From Petrotoga sp. UBA5851 (lineage in GTDB: Bacteria; Thermotogota; Thermotogae; Petrotogales; Petrotogaceae), in NCBI GenBank assembly GCA_002431635.1, contig DJGH01000059.1, forward strand, positions 1 through 23,629: DNA of 23,629 bases, given 5' to 3'. Made by a program: the position numbers and the translations under genes. Below are positions 8,517 through 15,371 of this stretch, piece by piece. The notes under the pieces were generated by a model. The model searched no databases and had not been told where the DNA came from. It saw nothing but the letters and a program-made list of their open reading frames with translations. Position 1 is the stretch's first letter. Each line of letters opens with the position of its first letter.

Positions 8517-8561
8517 ATGTTTTAACATCAAGAAAAATAAAAATTTACTTATTTTTATTTT
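8517..8561. promoter_or_regulatory. Two inverted repeats in the divergent control region
   Basis: Between the oxidoreductase gene and the divergent nitrilase-fold operon lie two inverted repeats. The first is ATGTT-TT-AACAT (8517-8528). The second is a perfect 11-bp AT-only repeat, AAAATAAAAAT (8534-8544) with ATTTTTATTTT (8551-8561), around a TTACTT spacer. The first has operator-like dyad size. The second could be an intrinsically bent or cruciform-forming site, or chance in AT-rich DNA. No match to a Rex, FNR or CRP consensus was seen. Confidence 0.35.
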
Positions 8562-8650
8562 AGCCCATAGACTTAAATTATTCACTTAAAAGATGTAAAT
8601 AGAATATGACATATAGATTTACAGTTTCAACAGTTACGATAAAGTTTATA

Positions 8651-8680
8651 TTTATGCTTTAAATTTATTTCTGATATAAT
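8651..8680 (+). promoter_or_regulatory. Candidate promoter of the nitrilase-fold/CHASE kinase operon
   Basis: A perfect TATAAT -10 box is at 8675-8680, 32 bp before the preferred ATG at 8713. A weak -35 match (TTTATG at 8651-8656, three of six consensus bases) lies 18 bp upstream. The -10 box and its distance to the gene support the call; the -35 is poor, which would fit a regulated promoter. Confidence 0.45.
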
Positions 8681-8712
8681 TTAATTATCTACGACTGGTG
8701 CGGGTGATTATT

Positions 8713-9543
8713 ATGAAAGTATCAAGTGCGGTTTTCAGCAGCAGCCACAACCGGAAGTACTGCGAGTACAACGATATTTTGTGTTACCTTGACGAGCTGA
8801 CCGATTCCTGCTGCGGTATTTCTTCGGAAATTGTTGTGCTGGGCAGTTTCTTCGGCGAAAATATGATATCTGCCGCTAAGAAAAAAGGAATAATATTCAC
8901 CTATACTGATTATATAAGTATACTATGCCATCTGTCCCTGAAAAAAAACATCTGCATCTGTTCCGGCGGAGTTATTGTTGTACGTAAAAAAGAAAAATTT
9001 ATAGAGTCCTTTTTCATTTGCGGCGGTAAGGTCGCTTTTTCACAACTTCAGCTCTATACTTCTGCTTTTGAAAGATCGCTTGGACTTTCCCAGGGTAGCA
9101 ATCTGGAGATTTTTGAATACAACGGTGTCAAATGTTCTATAATACAGTCTACAGATACTTTGTATCCTAATACATTCAGGTACGCGGCCATGCAGGGTGC
9201 CAGGCTTATACTTTGTCCGACAGGTTTTTATAACAGCTACAACAAGTATTTTCAGTTTTCTGGTGCATGGAACAACTGTCAGATGAACAATTTATTCTGT
9301 ATTGAAAGCGGTTTTAACGGTAATCTCTATCAGAAAAGCATCTGGGGAGAGTCATACATTCATACGCCTTTGAATATGCTTGATTTTGGAAGAATTTCTG
9401 ATTACGATCTTTCTCAGGACAGACTTTTCATATATGCTGATCTGAATTTTGAAAGACTTTCTGAATGCTCTTCTTTGTTTGACCCTCTCGAGGGACTAAA
9501 TAAAAACCTTTACGAAAAATTATATTTTCAGGGGGAAAAATGA
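8713..9543 (+). CDS. Nitrilase-fold protein without the catalytic cysteine (likely pseudoenzyme)
   Basis: The product (276 residues from ATG 8713) shows the late core of the carbon-nitrogen hydrolase fold: IIQSTDTLYPNTFRYAAMQG then ARLILCPTGF. This aligns with the usual ICYDxRFPExxRxxAxxGAxxIxxPTxF stretch. At the position of the nucleophilic Cys it carries Ser (residue 151 counted from GTG 8698, 146 from ATG 8713). I find no convincing catalytic Glu (FPE) or Lys (KxxLxPF) motif either, so the active site seems lost. The frame is open back to GTG 8698, but GGGTGA lies just before ATG 8713 and nothing suitable precedes the GTG, so ATG is preferred. Its TGA overlaps the next ATG (ATGA), so translation is coupled to an apparently active paralogue. 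A structural or ligand-sensing role, perhaps as a heteromer with that paralogue, is an inference. The protein is Cys-rich and has no signal peptide. Confidence 0.7.
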   Translation: MKVSSAVFSSSHNRKYCEYNDILCYLDELTDSCCGISSEIVVLGSFFGENMISAAKKKGIIFTYTDYISILCHLSLKKNICICSGGVIVVRKKEKFIESFFICGGKVAFSQLQLYTSAFERSLGLSQGSNLEIFEYNGVKCSIIQSTDTLYPNTFRYAAMQGARLILCPTGFYNSYNKYFQFSGAWNNCQMNNLFCIESGFNGNLYQKSIWGESYIHTPLNMLDFGRISDYDLSQDRLFIYADLNFERLSECSSLFDPLEGLNKNLYEKLYFQGEK

Positions 9544-10616
9544 GTTTATGTACTTTCCTTTCATCCGGGATAAATAAAAAACTTAGCCGCATACCACGTT
9601 CTGAGTCATCATTTAACCGCTTTGACTGTACTGAAAAATCAGACGGGAGAATCGTTGTAAGCACCGTACAGCGAAAAATACGTCTGGTTTCTGATCTTTC
9701 TGCTTATATGGAAAATATGGAAAAGTTTATCCTGCAGTCCAAGAACAGGAATTCAGATCTTATTGTTTTTCCGGAATACAATTTTTTTGATATATTTGGG
9801 TTTATACCCGTTATGAAACCATTGAATTTCTTATTGAAATTTTTCCATTCTGAAAATGTCCAGAAACCTGATTCTGCTGATCAGAATACACTTATGCACG
9901 ATATTTTTTTTATGCTTGCACAAGGAATTGAAGAAGCGATGAAAATACTGTATTCACAGCTTGCACGGAAGTATGGAATCTTTATTTACAGCGGTACCTT
10001 CATAATAAAACGCAGTAACAGTCTGTATAACTGCGGATTTTTATTTGACAGAGCCGGCAAAGTGGTTCTTGAACAGATGAAAACACATTTAACTCCTTCT
10101 GAGGAAAAAATGGGCATAACCTGTGGTAATACCCTCGAAACATTTCTCATAAACGGCGTACGCTTTGCCTTTCCCATATGTATGGACGCATCTTATTTTG
10201 AAGTTTTCCGAATTCTTATGGATATGAATACGGATGTTGCTGTTATTCCGATAGCTAATAACGAAGAATACGATATATCAAGGGCGGCACGCGGCATTTG
10301 GGCAAGGGTTCAGGAAACTCCTATGTATGGTATAAAATCAAGTCTGAACGGTTGGATTATGGGACAGAAATTTACCGGAAAAGCAGGAATATTCGCACCG
10401 GTTAATCTGACTGCCTCTCAGAATGGTGTAGTTTCCATAAGCAGTGCTCCCTCAGGTGACTTTCTGATTACTTCCCTTATCGATCCTTCTTCCATACGGC
10501 TTTATTCAAAAAATAACGAATATTCTGTGCATCACAACTTTGATTTTGAATTCCAAAGCTGCAACTCCTATAAAAAATATAATCCGCATGATATCAAAAA
10601 GAAAGGACCAGCATGA
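9540..10616 (+). CDS. Carbon-nitrogen hydrolase (nitrilase superfamily), triad intact
   Basis: A 358-residue cytoplasmic member of the nitrilase superfamily, whose enzymes hydrolyse amide, carbamoyl or nitrile C-N bonds through a Glu-Lys-Cys triad. The triad is visible: Glu79 in DLIVFPEYN, Lys181 in EQMKTHLTPSEE and Cys214 in FPICMDASYFEVFR. About 45 residues precede the normal start of the fold, and there is an insertion around residues 90-130 (LLKFFHSENVQKP) before the helix ending LARKYGIFIYSGT. Substrate cannot be read from the sequence; it is not clearly an amidase, beta-ureidopropionase or NAD synthetase domain. The gene overlaps the inactive paralogue upstream and the hybrid kinase downstream by ATGA junctions, so all three should be made together. 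GGGGGAAAA precedes its ATG. Confidence 0.85.
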   Translation: MSLCTFLSSGINKKLSRIPRSESSFNRFDCTEKSDGRIVVSTVQRKIRLVSDLSAYMENMEKFILQSKNRNSDLIVFPEYNFFDIFGFIPVMKPLNFLLKFFHSENVQKPDSADQNTLMHDIFFMLAQGIEEAMKILYSQLARKYGIFIYSGTFIIKRSNSLYNCGFLFDRAGKVVLEQMKTHLTPSEEKMGITCGNTLETFLINGVRFAFPICMDASYFEVFRILMDMNTDVAVIPIANNEEYDISRAARGIWARVQETPMYGIKSSLNGWIMGQKFTGKAGIFAPVNLTASQNGVVSISSAPSGDFLITSLIDPSSIRLYSKNNEYSVHHNFDFEFQSCNSYKKYNPHDIKKKGPA

Positions 10617-12706
10617 CAGGAAAATTTTTTATCAGATCTCTTTTGATAGTATCGGTAATGTTTATTGCAGGCATTATTTTCATAGTTCTTTTAAACAAAA
10701 ACCTTTCAGAGCAGGAAGTCCTGACGGTAAACAAAGCAGGATTTTCTCTTGCTTCAAAAATCGAAGATCGTGTAAACAGACCGCTTTCGGCTGCTTATGC
10801 TTTGGCGGCAATTATAAAAACATACGGAGGTTTCAGTTCTCAACAAGAGTTTGAATCAATTGCTCAAAAAATAACCGAACTATATGACGGAGTATCTTTT
10901 CTCGCTGCTGCACCCAACGCTGTAACATCTTTCATATACCCTCTGCACGGAAACGAAAAGGCTATTGGACATGATCTGCTCAACGATCCCAAAAGAAGGG
11001 ATGATGTATTAAGAACTATTCAAAGCCGGTCACTAACTCTTTCCGGACCTTATGAGCTGGTACAGGGAGGCGTATCAATTTTGGGAAGACTCGCTGTATT
11101 CAGAGATACAGATGAAACAGAGTCGAACTTCTGGGGATTGGCCGTGGTATCAATAGATCTAAGCAAGCTCCTTTATGATCTTGAACTTGATTCTATACTT
11201 GACAGCGGGTTCCTTTATGAAATAACCCGGAAAGATTCTCCTTCTGATCAGGAAAAAATCATCTTAACGTCTATAGGAGAAGAGTATGATAAAAAAAAGT
11301 ATGCTTTCAGTCTGAACCTTCCAAACAGCTTTTGGTACCTGTATATTGCCCCTAAAAAAAACCGAGCTTACGATATACTAGCATGGGAAGTTTTAATTTT
11401 ATTCATCGTTTTGTTGGTAGCCTTTACAATAGCTTACAAATTAGTAAAGCAGACATACGATATAAAGACGGCCAATATGGAGCTTCATATGCAGATAAAA
11501 GAAAAAGAGAAGATTGAACTTGAGCTTATTGCGGCAAAGAAAAATGCAGATACTGCGAACAATGCCAAAAGTCTTTTTTTAGCCAATATGAGTCATGAAA
11601 TAAAAACTCCTCTTAACGGTATAATGGGATTTATAAGCCTTCTGAATAAAACTGCTCTTGATAAAGAACAGAAAGAATTAGTAAAGCAGGCAGAGATTTC
11701 AGGCCGTTCCTTGAAGAGTCTGATATCTGACATTCTTGATATTTCAAAGATTGAAGCTGATAAAATAGAATTGAACACAGAACCGTCAGATATAAGAAAT
11801 CTGATAGACGAGGTTGTAACTATATTTCTTCCTTTGGTAAAGGAAAAAAACATACGGCTGTCAGTAGATATAAGTAAAGATACTCCCAAAGTTCTTGACC
11901 TGGACACAGGCAGACTTAAGCAGATACTTATTAATCTTATTGGAAATGCCGTCAAATTCACAGAACAGGGGGAGGTTTCATTATCAGTCAGAACCCAGGA
12001 AACTACAGAAAATAACCATAGACTTCTCTTTAGCATAAAAGACAGCGGGATAGGAATTGCAGAAAATGATTTTGAAAAACTTTTCAAAAGCTTCAGCCAG
12101 GTTGACTCTTCGACATCAAAAAAATATGGCGGCACCGGACTGGGACTTGCCATATCCAAAAAACTGATTGAACTAATGGGTGGGGTAATTACCTTTAAGA
12201 GCACGAAAGGATATGGCTCCACATTTGAGTTTTTTATACCGGTACGCACTTCTCCCGGTCAGATAGAGCTTAAAAAACATGACTCTGATGTTAACAACAA
12301 TACTAATAATAGTATGTCTTCTGATCTTAAAATACTGGTGGCCGAAGACAATCCCATAAATCAGAAACTCATATCTCATATTCTTTTTAAAAACGGCTTT
12401 GATTACGAACTGGTTTCAAATGGAATTCAAGCTATGCAGGCTCTTAAAAGCAATGATTACAGCCTTATCCTCATGGACTGCAACATGCCTCTAAAGGATG
12501 GGTTTGAAACTTCCAGACAGATAAGGATGACAGAAACAAGATATCATCCTATAATAGCGATAACTGCCGATTCCTCTAGGGAAGATATCTCAAAATGCAT
12601 GAGTAGCGGAATGGATGACTTTATTTCTAAACCTTTTGAACCTGATGAGTTTATTAACAAAATAACTCACTGGTTAAAAAAAATAGAACCCGGCTCAGAT
12701 AAGTGA
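10613..12706 (+). CDS. CHASE-domain hybrid sensor histidine kinase
   Basis: A 697-residue inner-membrane hybrid kinase. Order of domains: first membrane helix (about 6-27); extracytoplasmic CHASE domain (about 45-240, with LSAAYALAAIIKTYGGFS and GPYELVQGGVSILGRLAVF); second membrane helix (about 256-277); short coiled coil; HisKA with the phosphorylated His328 in NMSHEIKTPLNGIMGF; HATPase with NLIGNAVKFTE, DSGIGI and GGTGLGLAISKKL; and a C-terminal receiver with the phosphorylatable Asp622 in LILMDCNMPLKDG. There is no output domain, so the receiver probably passes phosphate to a phosphotransfer protein or regulator elsewhere. CHASE domains bind small ligands (cytokinins in plants); bacterial ligands are mostly unknown. 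AAAGGA lies before the ATG, which overlaps the nitrilase stop. The stop codon lies inside the terminator stem. Confidence 0.95.
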   Translation: MTGKFFIRSLLIVSVMFIAGIIFIVLLNKNLSEQEVLTVNKAGFSLASKIEDRVNRPLSAAYALAAIIKTYGGFSSQQEFESIAQKITELYDGVSFLAAAPNAVTSFIYPLHGNEKAIGHDLLNDPKRRDDVLRTIQSRSLTLSGPYELVQGGVSILGRLAVFRDTDETESNFWGLAVVSIDLSKLLYDLELDSILDSGFLYEITRKDSPSDQEKIILTSIGEEYDKKKYAFSLNLPNSFWYLYIAPKKNRAYDILAWEVLILFIVLLVAFTIAYKLVKQTYDIKTANMELHMQIKEKEKIELELIAAKKNADTANNAKSLFLANMSHEIKTPLNGIMGFISLLNKTALDKEQKELVKQAEISGRSLKSLISDILDISKIEADKIELNTEPSDIRNLIDEVVTIFLPLVKEKNIRLSVDISKDTPKVLDLDTGRLKQILINLIGNAVKFTEQGEVSLSVRTQETTENNHRLLFSIKDSGIGIAENDFEKLFKSFSQVDSSTSKKYGGTGLGLAISKKLIELMGGVITFKSTKGYGSTFEFFIPVRTSPGQIELKKHDSDVNNNTNNSMSSDLKILVAEDNPINQKLISHILFKNGFDYELVSNGIQAMQALKSNDYSLILMDCNMPLKDGFETSRQIRMTETRYHPIIAITADSSREDISKCMSSGMDDFISKPFEPDEFINKITHWLKKIEPGSDK

Positions 12707-12720
12707 GCCGGGATTATTTT
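12689..12720 (+). terminator. Bidirectional terminator overlapping the kinase stop codon
   Basis: A 9-bp perfect GC-rich stem, CCCGGCTCA (12689-12697) with TGAGCCGGG (12704-12712), has a six-base loop and is followed by ATTATTTTT. The kinase TGA (12704-12706) is the first codon of the right arm. On the minus strand the same hairpin is followed by TTCTATTTTTTTT, so it also serves the converging vWA lipoprotein gene. Confidence 0.9.
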
Positions 12721-13763
12721 TACTCAAACTTTACAACTGGAACCGAACCTTCTCTTCCCTGCATATCTTTTATGTATACCTTTACCGGCAGTGAAGGATC
12801 TCCGGGCTTATATATCAGGACATAAGAATTTAGGACATACTCTTTTACACCAAGGGTAGTAAGATCGACTGAACCAGAGGAAGTATAAAGTATTATTCCG
12901 CCTGTTTTATACGAAAGCTCTCTTATATCATCCGGAGCAGAGTAAGGAACATCTCCACTATGCCTGTAATTACTTACAAATACTGAATGGATAGTTGCAT
13001 ATCCGCCCATCTTGGCAAGAAGGTCAGACTTAAGGAGAGATGTGTAGGATGTACCGTCACCTTTATAATGGGCATTTATATCGGTAATAACTATGAATAT
13101 TCTCTGTGAACCTTTTCTCCAGCTCATATTGTCCCAGGAGTACATAAGAGCATCGTACGGGTTCTCAGGGCCGTCTCCGCCGCCTGCAGCATATAGCTTT
13201 GTCGTATAAGCCTGTGCTTCTTCAGGACTGGCAAGATCAAGCCATTTTGGATCAACACCTGTCATATCCTGGGCAGGAGCGTAATCATCAAAAGGAATTA
13301 TACCTATCTTGGCATCAAGGCCGGAATCTTTAAGTGATTGGGCGAAGTTTATTATACTATCCTTAGCTCCGTTGATCGCTCCACCCATACTTCCTGTCGT
13401 ATCAAGAATAATTGAAATATCAAGAACATTTCTCACCGTTGATTCCTTATTAAGAACAAACCCTTTTTCCACTGTTCCTTCAAACAAATGTATTATCGAA
13501 TTTTCAAGGTTAAGGTCCTTTTCTGTAGTAGAAATTTTTATCTTTTTAAAATCACTCTTAAGACTCAACGGAGTAAGAAAAGGAAGCTTATCAAAAGATG
13601 CGAAAAGCTTACCGTTTAGAACCGTTCCCCATTCAACAACATTGGCCGCCGGAGAAGGATCGGCCGGAATGTTTATAGGTGTCGGAGCAATTTCCATACA
13701 ACCTGCAAGAACTAGAGTCAGTAAAGCGATGATACCAAACAGTCTAAGCATTTTTTTCATCAT
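12720..13763 (-). CDS. Lipoprotein with von Willebrand factor A (vWA) domain
   Basis: A predicted lipoprotein: KKMLRLFGIIALLTLVLAGC is a signal peptide ending in a lipobox with the acylated Cys about residue 22. The mature protein has about 90 residues of linker and a small beta region, then a vWA domain opening DISIILDTTGSMGGAI. Its DxTxS metal-site motif, a later GGDGPENPYDA with the candidate Thr/Asp positions, and VITDINAH supply a full MIDAS-like metal site. Such domains bind protein partners through a divalent metal. The frame opens at GTG 13769 followed by three ATGs; AAGGGG lies before them, and the second or third ATG (13763 or 13760) gives the best spacing. It follows the small exported protein gene by only a few bases, so the two form an operon ended by the 12689-12720 hairpin. 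Partner unknown. Confidence 0.85.
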   Translation of the reverse strand: MMKKMLRLFGIIALLTLVLAGCMEIAPTPINIPADPSPAANVVEWGTVLNGKLFASFDKLPFLTPLSLKSDFKKIKISTTEKDLNLENSIIHLFEGTVEKGFVLNKESTVRNVLDISIILDTTGSMGGAINGAKDSIINFAQSLKDSGLDAKIGIIPFDDYAPAQDMTGVDPKWLDLASPEEAQAYTTKLYAAGGGDGPENPYDALMYSWDNMSWRKGSQRIFIVITDINAHYKGDGTSYTSLLKSDLLAKMGGYATIHSVFVSNYRHSGDVPYSAPDDIRELSYKTGGIILYTSSGSVDLTTLGVKEYVLNSYVLIYKPGDPSLPVKVYIKDMQGREGSVPVVKFE

Positions 13764-13773
13764 CATCACCCCT

Positions 13774-14253
13774 TCAGAAACTTATTCCAATACCACCGGT
13801 AATACTGTATATACCGCTGGTATGGAATTCTTTATCAACAGCAGTAAGAACCTCTCCGAAAATAACAAGCGGGCCGCCGAGCTCTAAACCTGCTTTGGCA
13901 TGGAAAAGATCTTTTGAAAAGAATCCGAACTTCATTTCGGATATATCGAATATTATTATTGGAGCTGCGCCTGCGTAAATCTTAATGCCCGGTAGAGGAA
14001 GAACTGCCATGTAGAAAGGATTGAACTGTAGATACTTGATATTTGCAATCTCATTACCGGCATCTTTTACCGAGGAAAGCGGAAAATAGAATTCATAGGA
14101 CACTCCAAGAATCTCTTTCAGATTGGCTACTCTGAGTCCTACGTAAGGTCGGCCTTCTCCGCCAAGCTCCATGCCACCCATAGCAGATATCTCAAATCCA
14201 AAGCTTAATACGGTTGCTATTGTAAGTACAAGTATCAGCAACTTTTTTTTCAT
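13774..14253 (-). CDS. Small exported protein, possible outer-membrane beta-barrel
   Basis: A 159-residue protein with a clear signal peptide (MKKKLLILVLTIATVLSFGF, cleavage probably after ISA). The mature part is made of alternating hydrophobic and Gly-rich strands (GGMELGGEGRPYVGLRVANL, IKIYAGAAPIIIFDI, YSITGGIGISF). It ends in Phe, as outer-membrane beta-barrel proteins do for BAM recognition. There is room for about eight short strands, so a small barrel is plausible, but no named family is recognised. AGGAGGTG precedes the ATG. It is the first gene of a two-gene operon with the vWA lipoprotein, whose frame starts about 4-10 bases after this stop, suggesting the two act together in the envelope. 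Confidence 0.75.
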   Translation of the reverse strand: MKKKLLILVLTIATVLSFGFEISAMGGMELGGEGRPYVGLRVANLKEILGVSYEFYFPLSSVKDAGNEIANIKYLQFNPFYMAVLPLPGIKIYAGAAPIIIFDISEMKFGFFSKDLFHAKAGLELGGPLVIFGEVLTAVDKEFHTSGIYSITGGIGISF

Positions 14254-14282
14254 ATACCCACCTCCTTATGCTTTATGAGATT

Positions 14283-14311
14283 ATGGTAACATATTATTAA
14301 GTATTTTTCAA
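14283..14311 (-). promoter_or_regulatory. Candidate sigma-70-type promoter of the exported protein/vWA operon
   Basis: On the minus strand, TTGAAA (14306-14311) and TACCAT (14283-14288) are separated by exactly 17 bp. They lie about 30 bases upstream of ATG 14253, matching five and four of six consensus bases respectively. Confidence 0.45.
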
Positions 14312-14681
14312 CTCCATTCAGACAACACGAGCAAAAAAAGGAGTGAACTGCAACAGTATACAAAGCAAAATCTTGACAAAAACAAGTATCTCTTATCAGT
14401 CATCTGTAAAAGAAGATGATAATTTTATAATCGTAATGTTATTATAATATAGTATCCGGAGTATATTAACTAGTTCAAAAATGTTTTTAAATTTTAAGTT
14501 TCTCGAGTTATAATTAGATTTTCTTTTTGAGAGATCCGGATTTTACCTAAAGCCTTATAAGATATTAGTAACTTTTTATTCATATTTCTTCAAATGCAGT
14601 CATGCAAAATGAATAAAAAGAAGTGTAAAATGTAGTAACATATATTTTAAACTTGATATTGACAGACTAAGAGGTGATAAG
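14312..14681. other. AT-rich intergenic control region upstream of the ABC transporter operon
   Basis: This 370-bp stretch has no credible gene on either strand. It holds several TATAAT matches (14426-14431, 14443-14448), a TTGACA at 14373-14378 without a well-spaced -10, and the long inverted repeat listed separately at 14572-14620. Two copies of ATCCGGA occur near 14455 and 14535. Which promoter drives the ABC/Lnt operon cannot be decided by eye. Confidence 0.5.
14572..14620. repeat. Perfect 12-bp inverted repeat upstream of the ABC operon
   Basis: CTTTTTATTCAT (14572-14583) and ATGAATAAAAAG (14609-14620) are exact reverse complements separated by 25 bp. The repeat ends 61 bp before the ABC ATPase start. 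Arm length makes chance unlikely even in AT-rich DNA. It could be a paired operator or a leader hairpin; there is no T-run immediately after it, so it is not an ordinary terminator. Confidence 0.6.
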
Positions 14682-15371
14682 ATGATAAAAGCAGCAGGGC
14701 TGAAAAAAATTTATAGAAGCATGGGAACACAGGTTACCGCGCTTAAGGGTGTTGATTTGAATATTGAAAAAGGTGAAATAGTAGCCATTCTCGGCCCATC
14801 CGGATGCGGAAAATCCACCCTGCTGAACTGTCTTTCCGGTATTGACAGAAGCTCTGAAGGATACATTGAGATTGACGGAACAGACATAACCAAGATGAAC
14901 GATAACCAGCTTACTTGTTTTAGAGCAAGGAATATGGGATTTATCTTTCAGTCCTATAATCTTATTCCGGTTCTCAATGCGGTTGAAAATGCAGAGCTTC
15001 CTCTTTTGGTGCTTGAAACACCTGAAAATCAAGCTCGCAAAAGGGCTTTGGAACTGCTTGAAATAGTTGGTCTGAAAGACATGGCAAAAAAGATTCCCGA
15101 CACAATGAGCGGTGGGGAAAGACAAAGAGTTGCCATTGCAAGGGCTCTGATTACAAATCCTGCAGTAGTATGGGCAGACGAACCGACTGGAGCTCTGGAT
15201 ACTAAGACAGGTGTTGAAATAATGAGTCTAATTACAGAGCTTAACAAGAAAAACAATCAGACTTTTGTGATTGTAACCCATGATCAAAGAATAATAAAGT
15301 ATGCCGACAGGGTAATACACATGGACAGCGGACTGATCGTTTCTTCTGAAAAGGTAGAGCATAAAGTATGA
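14682..15371 (+). CDS. ABC transporter ATP-binding protein, LolD/MacB type
   Basis: A complete 229-residue ATPase subunit. Motifs in order: Walker A GPSGCGKST (38-46), Q-loop FQSYNLIP (about 89-96), signature TMSGGERQRVAIARAL (from 141), Walker B AVVWADEPTGALD (catalytic Glu167), and H-loop VTHDQRI. The FQSYNLIP and ADEPTGALD forms are typical of the LolD/FtsE/MacB group, which drives mechanotransmission-type FtsX permeases rather than solute import. AGAGGTG precedes the ATG. Its stop overlaps the permease start (ATGA), so the two are translationally coupled and certainly form one transporter. Lnt follows in the same operon, which suggests an envelope or lipoprotein substrate; this last step is inference. 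Confidence 0.95.
   Translation: MIKAAGLKKIYRSMGTQVTALKGVDLNIEKGEIVAILGPSGCGKSTLLNCLSGIDRSSEGYIEIDGTDITKMNDNQLTCFRARNMGFIFQSYNLIPVLNAVENAELPLLVLETPENQARKRALELLEIVGLKDMAKKIPDTMSGGERQRVAIARALITNPAVVWADEPTGALDTKTGVEIMSLITELNKKNNQTFVIVTHDQRIIKYADRVIHMDSGLIVSSEKVEHKV

Noticed and set aside
8698..8712. GTG start five codons upstream of the preferred ATG of the first nitrilase-fold gene
   Set aside because: No ribosome site lies before the GTG, whereas GGGTGA sits just before ATG 8713.
11593..12249. 218-codon minus-strand frame inside the CHASE kinase gene
   Set aside because: It is the antisense shadow of the HisKA and HATPase region; Ser- and Leu-rich product without motifs.
13309..13887. 192-codon plus-strand frame across the vWA lipoprotein gene and its upstream neighbour
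   Set aside because: It crosses two well-supported minus-strand genes, including the signal peptide and start of one; shadow frame.
14373..14378. Consensus TTGACA as -35 box for the ABC operon
   Set aside because: No acceptable -10 element lies 16-18 bp downstream, and it is over 300 bp from the gene.
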